Shown: positions 55,085 to 63,484 of the stretch, one piece after another
How positions within the stretch are numbered: position 1 is the first letter of the stretch
Layout: each line of letters opens with the position of its first letter
Assembly (NCBI RefSeq): GCF_001699815.1
Contig: NZ_MCGB01000057.1
Span: 310,001 to 374,000, forward strand
Reading direction: 5' to 3'
From: Ralstonia pickettii
Lineage (GTDB): Bacteria > Pseudomonadota > Gammaproteobacteria > Burkholderiales > Burkholderiaceae
Length of the DNA stretch: 64,000 nucleotides
The notes under the pieces: generated by a model
Databases searched by the model: none
What the model saw: only the letters and a program-made list of their open reading frames with translations
Told to the model about the DNA's origin: nothing
Made by a program: the position numbers and the translations under genes

Positions 55085-55492
55085 ATGCGCCACGCCTTTG
55101 GTCGCCTCGAGGACACACAATCTCCTTTCCCAGATACCCTCGGTAGTCAAAACGACGTGGCCGAGCCGCTTCAACAGCAACGCGCCGACCTCGTGCGAGC
55201 GTTGGCAGCGGCCGAAGCATCCGTAAGAACATTTCCCATCGGCTCATTGCAACAGGCCAACGCACGGGCCCGCGTCACGCGTTTGCAGAGAGCGCTGCGG
55301 CGCTTGAAAGCCGCGCTTGGCACGTCAAAGCGGCATCAGGACGTTGGCGACTTCCTGATCGAAATGTTTCGCGAGCGCGTTTCTTTCACCGAATGGCAGT
55401 CCATCGTGGCCGAGGCGCGACGCCGCCATGATTCAAAGGCGACGGAAGGTCAAATCGGTACGCTCGCTGCGGGGCCGGGCGCACAAAGCTGA
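55085..55492 (+). CDS. Small protein of unknown function downstream of the P4-like leader
   Basis: The protein has 135 residues, is basic and mostly helical (QQQRADLVRALAAAEASVRT, RARVTRLQRALRRLKAALGT, DVGDFLIEMFRERVSFTEWQ). No signal peptide or TM segment. The ATG at 55085 has AGGAG at 55073-55077, which is part of the second GATACAGG copy, so antisense pairing would hide its ribosome binding site. No family recognised. In P4-like phages this position holds kil-type or early genes, but there is no sequence evidence that it is one. Confidence 0.7.
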   Translation: MRHAFGRLEDTQSPFPDTLGSQNDVAEPLQQQRADLVRALAAAEASVRTFPIGSLQQANARARVTRLQRALRRLKAALGTSKRHQDVGDFLIEMFRERVSFTEWQSIVAEARRRHDSKATEGQIGTLAAGPGAQS

Positions 55493-55527
55493 TATAGTCG
55501 CGTCGCCTCCGATTTCTGAACTTTGCG

Positions 55528-56160
55528 ATGTCTCTCGTACTCCGCCGAACCGTTCTCACGTTCGTTGCCGCAGCTTCGGTTGCGGGCGCCGGCCTCGTCC
55601 ACGCGCAAGCCAGTGCGCCGCAAGCCCCTGCAGTGTCCACGGCTGCATCGGGCGGCACCGTCGCTGAACTGCAGCAGTTGCTGGCGCAGAAGCGCCTGAC
55701 CGAACTGCGCACGACTTACAACGGCGACTACGGCACGAGCCTGCTGCTGGTCAACGAAGACACCACAGCGTACGTCGCCCTGTCGTATCGCAAGGAACTG
55801 TGGCGTGTGTACAAGTTTGCGTCGGTCGCTCCAGCCGAAGGCGCATACGAGACGCTGACCGGTCAGACCCGGACGTGGGCCGAAGATGATCTGCGCCGCG
55901 CCGTCACGGCGGGCCAGAAGGCGCAACTGGAGCGCGAAGCCCAGGCAGCTCAGCAGCGCGCCGCATCCCTGAGCCAGGAAGTGCGCATCATGCAGGCGCA
56001 GCGCCAGAAAATGCTGACTGAACAGCAGACCATGCGTCAGGAGACGAAGGCGCTGGACATCGAGCGCCGCGCGTATCAGACCCAGGTTGAATCGCTGCAG
56101 CAGCAGATCCGCTTGCTGGAAAAACAGCTCAACGATCCGCACTGGTCGCCCGCGCCTTAA
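55528..56160 (+). CDS. DUF2968-family secreted coiled-coil protein
   Basis: The protein has 210 residues. It has a signal peptide (SLVLRRTVLTFVAAASVAGA, cleavage near VHAQA), a globular part (QKRLTELRTTYNGDYGTSLL, FKVALSYRKELWRVYKF-like region) and from about residue 125 a long coiled coil rich in Gln and Glu ending LEKQLNDPHW. These are features of DUF2968 of Burkholderiales. Probably periplasmic. Single gene after the leader-gene patch; function unknown. Confidence 0.83.
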   Translation: MSLVLRRTVLTFVAAASVAGAGLVHAQASAPQAPAVSTAASGGTVAELQQLLAQKRLTELRTTYNGDYGTSLLLVNEDTTAYVALSYRKELWRVYKFASVAPAEGAYETLTGQTRTWAEDDLRRAVTAGQKAQLEREAQAAQQRAASLSQEVRIMQAQRQKMLTEQQTMRQETKALDIERRAYQTQVESLQQQIRLLEKQLNDPHWSPAP

Positions 56161-56355
56161 ACGTCTCGTCAAGGGCTTTGACATTCACCTTCCTGGCCTG
56201 GCGCAACTGCGGCAGGCCAGCGACCTCTCCGCCTTCGATGCAACGCGCATCGACTTAAGAGCAATCTGATCGACCACCGTCCATCTGCCGCTTAGCATGG
56301 CGCCTGCTTGCGCAGCCGGCTTGGATGCGCGCTGCGGCCATCAGCGGAGACGGAT

Positions 56356-57081
56356 TTGGAATCCCCCAACTTCATCATCGACGGACACCTGCGCCTACCG
56401 GGCTTGGTGCGTATGCCGCCGCCTTTCGGGCCTGCACTCGACAGCGCGCAGCCCGGCGCCGCAACACAGGTCAGCGCGTCGATCGATCCAGCAGCCCACA
56501 CGTGCGGTAGCGCCGGTACAGCCCGCCATAGGCAGTGGCCTCAACGCATGACCGCGCTGTCGGTTGGCATGGCATGCACGCTGGCGGCCGCGCTGCTTGG
56601 CTGGCAGACCGGGCAGCATCGCCAGCCAGCCGCAGAGTTTGATCAAGCAACCGTGGCCGCCATCGCCCAGCCGACCACACCGATCGTTCTGCTCGAGAAC
56701 CCTCCTGCCGAGCCCGTCGCGTCAGCGCAAACCCAAGAGCCCGAGGAATCCGAAACCGCTATCGCAGCCGCAACGGCGGTCGCGCGTGCTCCCGACACGA
56801 CGTTGGACGGTGCGGAAGTCACTAGGCCGGTCATCGCTGCTGCATCGCCGGTGGTGACGCAATTGCCGGCGAAATCGATCCGGACGCGCATGCTTGTGCG
56901 GGCCGTCGAGCCAGCACCGACACACGAGTTGGAACGGCCGGCCACACTGCTCGACGAGGAATCTGCGTTCATCGAATTCGAGTCGGCACCGATCGACACG
57001 GCGCCAATCGCTTCAGGCTATGCGGCGCCGGGCGCGCCGGTGCATATCGAACTGCAACGGCATACGCGCTTCACGGACTGA
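56356..57081 (+). CDS. Hypothetical single-pass membrane protein
   Basis: About 241 residues from a TTG at 56356 that has GGAG seven bases upstream; an ATG at 56413 is the main alternative. The N-terminus is cytoplasmic (IIDGHLRLPGLVRMPPPFGP), with one TM segment at about 95-112 (ALSVGMACTLAAALLGW) and then a Pro/Ala/Thr-rich periplasmic part without known domain. Codon use is consistent with coding. No family recognised. Confidence 0.6.
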   Translation: MESPNFIIDGHLRLPGLVRMPPPFGPALDSAQPGAATQVSASIDPAAHTCGSAGTARHRQWPQRMTALSVGMACTLAAALLGWQTGQHRQPAAEFDQATVAAIAQPTTPIVLLENPPAEPVASAQTQEPEESETAIAAATAVARAPDTTLDGAEVTRPVIAAASPVVTQLPAKSIRTRMLVRAVEPAPTHELERPATLLDEESAFIEFESAPIDTAPIASGYAAPGAPVHIELQRHTRFTD

Positions 57082-57106
57082 CCGGAGCGCGTGCCGCCAC
57101 GCCGGC

Positions 57107-57754
57107 TCAGTGCAACTGGCCGCCGGTTTCGCGTACATCGTGCAGCGTGCGCAGCGTTGTCTCGATGGCGATGCGCAGACCGGTGACGATGGTGTCGTGC
57201 GCCATGCTCGGTTGCCCCGGGTGCTTGGCGGCCTGCGACGGCAGATACGGGATGTGGATGAAGCCGCCGCGCGTGGGCAGCTTGTGGCGGGAGATGGCAT
57301 GCATCAGCCCATAGAAAACGTGGTTGCAGACGAAGGTACCCGCCGTCTGCGAGACCGACGCAGGAACGCCACCCGCACGCAGTTCGCGCACGATGGCCTT
57401 GATCGGCAGCGTTGAAAAATACGCGGCCGGACCGTCACTTGCGATGGCGATATCGATCGGTTGCTTGCCGGCGTTGTCGGCAATGCGTGCGTCGTCAACA
57501 TTGATGGCGATGCGCTCGATGGCCATCTCGGCTCGGCCGCCAGCCTGCCCCACGGCAATCACCACCTCCGGCTGCAGCGTCTGCAGCAACTTGCCGAGCA
57601 CTTTGTTGGATTCGCCGAAGATGGTCGGCAACTGTCGCGCGACGATCTCGGCGCCGGCGATTCCCTGGCCATCGAGGGTGCGCACGGCTTCCCACGACGG
57701 ATTGATGGGTTCGTTCTCGAACGGGTCGAAACCGGTGACGAGGACGGTAGGCAT
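57107..57754 (-). CDS. pcp: Pyrrolidone-carboxylate peptidase
   Basis: The protein has 215 residues. It releases N-terminal 5-oxoproline (pyroglutamate) from peptides. Catalytic residues are E80, C143 and H167 (AGGRAEMAIERIAIN, AGTFVCNHVFYGLMH, FIHIPYLP). It is the last gene of a minus-strand run with a binding protein, DUF979/DUF969 membrane proteins and the pxpABC 5-oxoprolinase, all fitting 5-oxoproline recovery. Confidence 0.95.
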   Translation of the reverse strand: MPTVLVTGFDPFENEPINPSWEAVRTLDGQGIAGAEIVARQLPTIFGESNKVLGKLLQTLQPEVVIAVGQAGGRAEMAIERIAINVDDARIADNAGKQPIDIAIASDGPAAYFSTLPIKAIVRELRAGGVPASVSQTAGTFVCNHVFYGLMHAISRHKLPTRGGFIHIPYLPSQAAKHPGQPSMAHDTIVTGLRIAIETTLRTLHDVRETGGQLH

Positions 57755-57832
57755 GATGTTCTCCTGCTTGCTGCGTAAGACAAAAACGATGATAAACGTC
57801 CGTCGAACATCATGCCCGAGCGCGTTGCGGCG

Positions 57833-58858
57833 TCAGTTTGCCTTGCTGCGCTTGTTCTCGAAGTTCAACAGGATGTCGACTTCTTCCGTGCCCGCCGTGT
57901 GCAGCCATTCGCGCGTCAGACGCTCGCCCAGGCGGCGCATGTCGCCCTGCAGCGTCACGTCGGGATTGAGCACGCGCACGCCGGTCTTGGCGAGTTCGGC
58001 TTCGTCGCGCTCGTAGGTCTGGCGGCTGGAATCCCAACCGCGCGCCTCGTAATCCTTGGCGAGTTTGAGCACGGTCTGCTGCGTCGCGGGCGGGAGCTTG
58101 GCGAAGCGCGCCTCATTCACGAACACGGCGTTCTTTGGGATCCACGCGTTGACCTTGTAGTAATAGGTCATGCGCTGGCCAGCCTTCGTCTCCAGACCAG
58201 TGGACGGCGAGGTGACCATCGTGTCGATCCGGCCGCCGGCAATCGCGGCAGTCAGATCAGCGGCTTCCACCTGCACGGCCTGTGCGCCGTACAGCTCGGC
58301 AATGCGCTTTTGCGCCGCGTTATAGGTGCGCAAACGATGTCCCTTCAGGTCGGACAAACGGGCGATCGGTGTTTCGGAATACAGGTTCTGCGGCGGCCAG
58401 GGCACGGCGTACAGCAGGCGCAAACCATTGGCCTTCATCAACGCTTCGATGTGGCTGCGCGAGGCATCCCACAGCAGGCGCGCATCGTTGTAGCCCGACA
58501 CCACGAAGGGAATCGAATCCACGCCGAAAAGCGGATCGCGCTGAGCCAGCGTCGAGAGCATCACTTCGCCCGCTTCCGCCTTGCCGTCCTTGACGCCGTC
58601 AAAGATGGCGGCCGGCTTGAGCAGCGTGCCGTTCGGATAGACCTCGAGCTTGAGCCCGCCATTGGTGGCGCTGCTGACTGCGGTGGCAAAGGCCTGCAGG
58701 TTTTGCGTATGGAAATTGACGGCCGGATACGGCGTGGCCACTCGGAGCGTTTCCGCGCTGGCTTGCGCGGCGGAAATCAACGACAGCGCGCTGGCTGCGA
58801 GAACACAAAAAAAGCGGCGTCCCGACATGGAACGGCCGCTCGTCATCTGGCTGCTCAT
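57833..58858 (-). CDS. TRAP-type (DctP-family) periplasmic solute-binding protein
   Basis: The protein has 341 residues with a signal peptide (SGRRFFCVLAASALSLISAA, cleavage after QASA). DctP hallmarks are NGTLLKPAAIFDGVKDGKAE near 80 and LKGHRLRTYN near 180, with the conserved Arg that holds the solute carboxylate. The usual DctQ and DctM membrane subunits are absent; the adjacent membrane proteins are DUF979 and DUF969. Substrate 5-oxoproline is a reasonable inference from the neighbours. The ATG at 58858 has GGGGGGA upstream. Confidence 0.85.
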   Translation of the reverse strand: MSSQMTSGRSMSGRRFFCVLAASALSLISAAQASAETLRVATPYPAVNFHTQNLQAFATAVSSATNGGLKLEVYPNGTLLKPAAIFDGVKDGKAEAGEVMLSTLAQRDPLFGVDSIPFVVSGYNDARLLWDASRSHIEALMKANGLRLLYAVPWPPQNLYSETPIARLSDLKGHRLRTYNAAQKRIAELYGAQAVQVEAADLTAAIAGGRIDTMVTSPSTGLETKAGQRMTYYYKVNAWIPKNAVFVNEARFAKLPPATQQTVLKLAKDYEARGWDSSRQTYERDEAELAKTGVRVLNPDVTLQGDMRRLGERLTREWLHTAGTEEVDILLNFENKRSKAN

Positions 58859-58999
58859 GAATCCCCCCGGAGAAAGAGCACGATGCGAGGTCGACACGAC
58901 TGCATGCCCTTGTCTCCCGGGCAGCGATCGCGCTGGGTGGCGTCCGCCGGCTAAGAACCGCCAGCGTGACGCACACCGCACGCGACGCATTAAACACGA

Positions 59000-59956
59000 T
59001 TAGTGGAGCATCAGGAAGTACAAGAGCACGATATTGGCTGCAAGCAACAGTAGCGCGGTCGGGACTTGCGCTTTGATCACAGCGTTCTTATCGGACAACT
59101 CCAACAGCGCGGCAGGCACGATATTGAAGTTCGCCGCCATCGGGGTCATCAGCGTGCCGCAGTAGCCCGAGAACATGCCGATAGCCGCCATCACCGCCGG
59201 ATTGGCATGGAACACGCCCACCAGGATCGGCACGCCCACGCCGCCTGTCATGACCGGGAAGGCCGCAAAGCCGTTGCCCATGATGACGGTGAAGAGCGCC
59301 ATGCCCACGCAATAGACGACCACCGCGACCAGTCGATAGTCCATGTTGATGTAGGCGGTGGTCAGGTGCGCCACGGCCTTGCCCACGCCGGCATCGGCGA
59401 AGACCAGGCCGAGCATGGCCAGCATCTGCGGCAGCACCAGCGCCCAGCCGAGCGACTCCGTCAGCCGACGCGACTCACGCATGGCCTGCACCGGCGTGTC
59501 GCGGGTCAGCCAGCACGCCAGCGCGAGCGAGATGATGCAGCCCAGGCCCAGTGAGACGAAGGTCTGGTTCTTCGGATCGAGCAGCAGGTCGCCACCGATC
59601 TTCACGTCCTTCAGGAACACGCTGCCGATGACGGTGACCAGCGGAATGGTCAGCGCCGGAATGAACAGACGGTTGCCCAGGCGCTTGGCCGATGCGCGGC
59701 GCTCTTCTGCCGGCAGTTCACCGTGCTTGCCCAGCGTCACGCCGCCGGTGCCGGCCAGCAGTGCCATCACCACGGCACCCACACCAACCACGATCGGTGG
59801 GATCTTGTCGCCAACAAGGAAGATGACGGCGAAGATCGCCCAGAACAGGCCCGTGGTCCAGCGACGCGGGTGGTTCTTGTCGGCAAAGGTCATCAGCGCG
59901 GTGATCGTCAGGATGATCCCGGCCAGCCAGTACAGATAGTTGATCGACAGAATCAT
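59000..59956 (-). CDS. DUF979-family integral membrane protein, probable 5-oxoproline transporter subunit
   Basis: The protein has 318 residues and about nine TM segments (YLYWLAGIILTITALMTF, then the GMFSGYCGTLMTPMAANFNI signature). DUF979 proteins are nearly always paired with DUF969 and the 5-oxoprolinase genes pxpABC, as here, which suggests uptake of 5-oxoproline or a related acid. It follows the DUF969 gene by 3 bp, so the two likely form one membrane complex. Confidence 0.85.
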   Translation of the reverse strand: MILSINYLYWLAGIILTITALMTFADKNHPRRWTTGLFWAIFAVIFLVGDKIPPIVVGVGAVVMALLAGTGGVTLGKHGELPAEERRASAKRLGNRLFIPALTIPLVTVIGSVFLKDVKIGGDLLLDPKNQTFVSLGLGCIISLALACWLTRDTPVQAMRESRRLTESLGWALVLPQMLAMLGLVFADAGVGKAVAHLTTAYINMDYRLVAVVVYCVGMALFTVIMGNGFAAFPVMTGGVGVPILVGVFHANPAVMAAIGMFSGYCGTLMTPMAANFNIVPAALLELSDKNAVIKAQVPTALLLLAANIVLLYFLMLH

Positions 59957-59959
59957 GGC

Positions 59960-60697
59960 TTACCCCTGCTTGGCCGCGGCCGTGTTGGTATTGCCGGCGG
60001 CGCCCCGCTGGTTACCCATCTCGCGGGCAAGCCAGCCGTCCAGGCGCTTGAGGCGCACCGAGTGGATCAGGAACGCGCAGACCGCCGTCGGGATGCCCCA
60101 CACAGCGATACGCAGCGGTTCCACGTCGATGCCCGAGCCGAGCAGGAACGTGTGCATCAGCGCGATGGCGCCGAAGGCCACGAAGATGTCTTCGCCGAAG
60201 AACAGGCCCACGTTGTCGGTGGCGGCGCAGAAGGCCAGCAGGCGTTCACGCACCGGCGCCGGCAGCTTGCCGAAACGGTTCTCGGCGGCGCCTTCGGCCA
60301 TCGGGGCCAGCAGCGGACGCACCATCTGCGGATGACCGCCGAGGCTCGTCAGACCGGCAGCTGCCGTCAGCTCGCGCACGGCGAGGTAGACGATCAGCAG
60401 ACGGCCAACGGTGGCCGATTGAATGCGCGCGATCCAGTTCTGCGCGTGTTCACGCAAGCCGTGGCGTTCGAGCAGACCCACCACCGCGAGTGGCAGCAGG
60501 ATGATCAGCGGCAACGTCCGCGTCTTGATGATGCCCGTCCCGATCGCCGTCAGGATCTGCTCGATGGACATCGATGCCGCAAAACCGGTGGCGATGGCGG
60601 CCACGGCCACCACCAGCATCGGATTGAATCGCAGGATGAACCCCGCGATGATGACGACCACCCCGATCAGCGGCCATAGATTCACTGCCGTACCCAT
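59960..60697 (-). CDS. DUF969-family integral membrane protein, partner of DUF979
   Basis: The protein has 245 residues and about six TM segments (LWPLIGVVVIIAGFILRFNP at the start, with LTSLGGHPQMVRPLLAPMAE and DNVGLFFGEDIFVAF motifs). The ATG at 60697 lies 55 bp downstream of pxpA on the same strand. Its fixed partnership with DUF979 and the pxp genes supports a transport role. Confidence 0.85.
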   Translation of the reverse strand: MGTAVNLWPLIGVVVIIAGFILRFNPMLVVAVAAIATGFAASMSIEQILTAIGTGIIKTRTLPLIILLPLAVVGLLERHGLREHAQNWIARIQSATVGRLLIVYLAVRELTAAAGLTSLGGHPQMVRPLLAPMAEGAAENRFGKLPAPVRERLLAFCAATDNVGLFFGEDIFVAFGAIALMHTFLLGSGIDVEPLRIAVWGIPTAVCAFLIHSVRLKRLDGWLAREMGNQRGAAGNTNTAAAKQG

Positions 60698-60752
60698 GTG
60701 GTGCTTCCCCCCAAGTTGATAAAAAGCCCCGCTGGAAGGACGGGGCCGTGGC

Positions 60753-61496
60753 TCAGGCGCCGGCGCGAACAGCGATGCCTTCGCTGCCAAGCCGTTCCCG
60801 AATGCGTCGCGCGAACGCCAGCGCATGCGCGCCGTCGCCGTGCAGACAAACCGTTTCCGCGCGGATCGGAACCCACGTGCCGTCGATGGCCTTCACGCGC
60901 TGCTCGCGCACCATCGTCAGCGTCTGGTCCAGCGCGGCATCTTCGCTGTCGATCAGGGCGCCCGGCGTACCGCGTTTGACGAGCGAGCCGTCTGCGTTGT
61001 AACCGCGATCGGCAAACACCTCTTCCTTGGCCTGCAGGCCAAGTTCACGCGCGGCCTTGACCAGTTCACCTCCCGCCAGGCCAAACACCACCAGCGACGG
61101 ATCGAAATCGCGGATCGCGTGCACGATGGCCATGGCCAGCGGCCGGTCGCGCGAAGCCTGGTTGTACAGCGCGCCGTGCGCCTTCACGTGCGCCAGCTTG
61201 CCGCCCTGCGCACGCACGATGGCTGACAGCCCACCAATCTGGAACAGCACGCCCGCGTAGATTTCATCGGGCTGCAGATGCATCTCAGTGCGGCCAAAGT
61301 TTTCGCGATCGGGAAAGCTCGGATGCGCGCCAATCGACACGCCCTGGCGCAGCGCCCAGCCCACGGTCTGGCGCATCGTGTTGACGTCGCCGGCGTGCCA
61401 GCCGCAGGCGATGTTGGCGGAACTCACCAGTGCGAGGAGCGCCTCGTCGGTATCGCAGCCTTCGCCGAGGTCGGCATTCAGATCAATTGCGGTCAT
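60753..61496 (-). CDS. pxpA: 5-oxoprolinase subunit PxpA (LamB/YcsF family)
   Basis: The protein has 247 residues. With PxpB and PxpC it cleaves 5-oxoproline to glutamate using ATP. Signatures are [43 protein letters not shown] and VKAHGALYN. It is read after pxpC with a 19-bp gap. Confidence 0.96.
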   Translation of the reverse strand: MTAIDLNADLGEGCDTDEALLALVSSANIACGWHAGDVNTMRQTVGWALRQGVSIGAHPSFPDRENFGRTEMHLQPDEIYAGVLFQIGGLSAIVRAQGGKLAHVKAHGALYNQASRDRPLAMAIVHAIRDFDPSLVVFGLAGGELVKAARELGLQAKEEVFADRGYNADGSLVKRGTPGALIDSEDAALDQTLTMVREQRVKAIDGTWVPIRAETVCLHGDGAHALAFARRIRERLGSEGIAVRAGA

Positions 61497-61515
61497 GGTG
61501 TTGTCTTCCGGTGCA

Positions 61516-62565
61516 TCAGGCGTTCAGTCGCGTCTTGGCGGTGCGATGCGCGCTCGACAGAATGCCTTGGCGCTGCCAATCCAGTGCGGTTTCGATTTGC
61601 TGCAGATACCGTGCCACGTCGGCGCGGGCGGCTTCGGCCTCTTCCAGCGTGACACGCTCGAAGCGCACGCGCGTGCCGAGCGGAATCTGCGCCAGGCGCC
61701 ATTGGTCGGCCAGGATGACGGAGCCGATCTTCGGATAGCCGCCCGTGGTTTGCGCATCGGCCATCAACACAATGGGCTGGCCAGACGGCGGCACCTGGAT
61801 CACGCCCGGCACCACGCCGTGCGAGAGCAGATCGCCGCTGCGCTGCTTTTTGCGCTTGAGTTCCGGCCCCTGCAGGCGAAAACCCATCCGGTTGCTGTTG
61901 GGGGTGAGCGTCCAGTCCGATTCCCAGAATGCGGCTTGCGCGTCGGCAACGAAATCGTCGTATTCAGGACCGGGCAGCACGCGCATGACCGGCGTGTCCT
62001 TCTGCGCGCGGTCGAACGTCCAGCGGGCGGCCTTCACGGCAACGGTATCGCCGCTGATGTCGGGGGCGTACGTTGTGTCGGCAGGCAGCACGGGCAGCCT
62101 GTCGCCGTCTTTCAACGGGCGCCCTTCGAAACCACCAAAGCCGGCTTTCAGATCGGTGCTGCGCGAGCCCATCATCTCGGGCACATCGATGCCGCCGGCC
62201 ACGCAGAGATACGCACGCACCCCGCCCTGCGCCACGCGCAATGTCAGCATCTGCCCGCGTTGCACGGGGATGGCGCGCCAAGCATGCACCGGTGCGCCGT
62301 CGAGCGTGGCGCGGCAATCGGCGCCCGTCAGCGCGATCAGGCCATTGGCGTGGAAGCGCAGCGTGGCGTTGCCCAGCGTGAACTCGATGCCCGCCGCATC
62401 GCTGCGGTTGCCAACCAAGCGGTTGCCCACATACAGCGACAGCGGATCCAGCGCGCCCGACGTGCACACGCCAAAACGGCGATAGCCGGTGCGGCCCAGG
62501 TCCTGCACGGACGCCAGCACGCCGGCCCGCACGATCTCGATCATGGGTTGGGGTTTCGAACTCAT
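61516..62565 (-). CDS. pxpC: 5-oxoprolinase subunit PxpC
   Basis: The protein has 349 residues of the biotin-dependent carboxylase-like (KipA/YbgK) domain family: [20 protein letters not shown] at the start, SGALDPLSL, and [18 protein letters not shown]. Its start overlaps the pxpB stop by 4 bp (ATGA), so the two are translationally coupled, as expected for subunits of one complex. Confidence 0.95.
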   Translation of the reverse strand: MSSKPQPMIEIVRAGVLASVQDLGRTGYRRFGVCTSGALDPLSLYVGNRLVGNRSDAAGIEFTLGNATLRFHANGLIALTGADCRATLDGAPVHAWRAIPVQRGQMLTLRVAQGGVRAYLCVAGGIDVPEMMGSRSTDLKAGFGGFEGRPLKDGDRLPVLPADTTYAPDISGDTVAVKAARWTFDRAQKDTPVMRVLPGPEYDDFVADAQAAFWESDWTLTPNSNRMGFRLQGPELKRKKQRSGDLLSHGVVPGVIQVPPSGQPIVLMADAQTTGGYPKIGSVILADQWRLAQIPLGTRVRFERVTLEEAEAARADVARYLQQIETALDWQRQGILSSAHRTAKTRLNA

Positions 62566-63209
62566 GCGCGCACCTTCGAGGCAACAAAGCGGATGCGGTC
62601 TCCGGGCGCCAGCAGCGTGGGGGGATTACGCTGCGGCATGAAGAGCGCCGCGTCTGTGCGGCCAAGCAGTTGCCAGCCACCGGGGGATGCGGCCGGGTAG
62701 ATGCCGGTCTGCTCGCCGCCGATGCCGACCGAACCGGCCGGCACGGCCATGCGCGGCTCGGCGCGACGCGGCGTGGCGAGTGACTTGTCGAGCCCGCCCA
62801 TGTAGGCAAAGCCGGGCTGGAAGCCCAGGAAATAGACGATGTATTCCGGCGCGGTGTGACGGCGCACGACTTCGGCCGTGCTGAGGCCGGTGTGCTTGGC
62901 GACTTCGCGCAGGTCGGGGCCTTCGTCACCGCCATAGGCGACTTCGATGTCGACGAGTTTGCCGTCGGCCACCAACGCCTGGCTCTCTTCCCAGGCCTCA
63001 CGCAGCTGCGTGGTCAATCGCTGCGCATCGGCCAGTGGACCGAACACGAGCGTGAGGTTGTTCATGCCGGGCACCACGTCGACCACGCCCGCCCAATTGG
63101 ACGCGCGCGAAGCCATGGCCCAGATGCGCTGCTGGCAATTCAGGGTGGCCGGTGGCGGCACTTCGCACAACAGCGCGAGTTCGCCCAGCCGGTGAATCGT
63201 GCACTGCAA
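62562..63209 (-). CDS. pxpB: 5-oxoprolinase subunit PxpB
   Basis: The protein has 215 residues of the KipI/YbgJ (CT_C_D) family: HRLGELALLCEVPPPATL at the start, YIVYFLGFQPGFAYMGGLD and VPAGSVGIGGEQTGIYPAASPGGWQLLGRT. First gene of the pxpBCA-DUF969-DUF979-binding protein-pcp run. A 275-bp upstream gap with an AT-rich stretch (63280-63325) probably holds the promoter. Confidence 0.95.
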   Translation of the reverse strand: MQCTIHRLGELALLCEVPPPATLNCQQRIWAMASRASNWAGVVDVVPGMNNLTLVFGPLADAQRLTTQLREAWEESQALVADGKLVDIEVAYGGDEGPDLREVAKHTGLSTAEVVRRHTAPEYIVYFLGFQPGFAYMGGLDKSLATPRRAEPRMAVPAGSVGIGGEQTGIYPAASPGGWQLLGRTDAALFMPQRNPPTLLAPGDRIRFVASKVRA

Positions 63210-63484
63210 CTTAACCCCCGTCTCGTGTGCGCCGTTGGCGGGAAGATCCCTGCAAAACGACGCGCGTTTGAAAACGAAAGCGATACGTTAATAAATTGTC
63301 GATAAATTCTGTATAAGAAGTAACCCTTAGTCGTTCAGGGCCAAGTCGCTGCTGAACGCGGTCCGGCTGCACTCATCATAGGTGCCGGACGCGGTTAGCG
63401 TGACAGGCATGTTATGCCAAAGTCATATGAAAGGAGGAAGACGCCCCCAGAACAAGAGGCGTAGATCGAGACCGGAACTGAGGG

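Noticed and set aside
54800..55265. Minus-strand frames across the P4-like leader
   Set aside because: They are conceptual translations of the structured RNA element. The conserved features are complementary blocks and hairpins, not codons.
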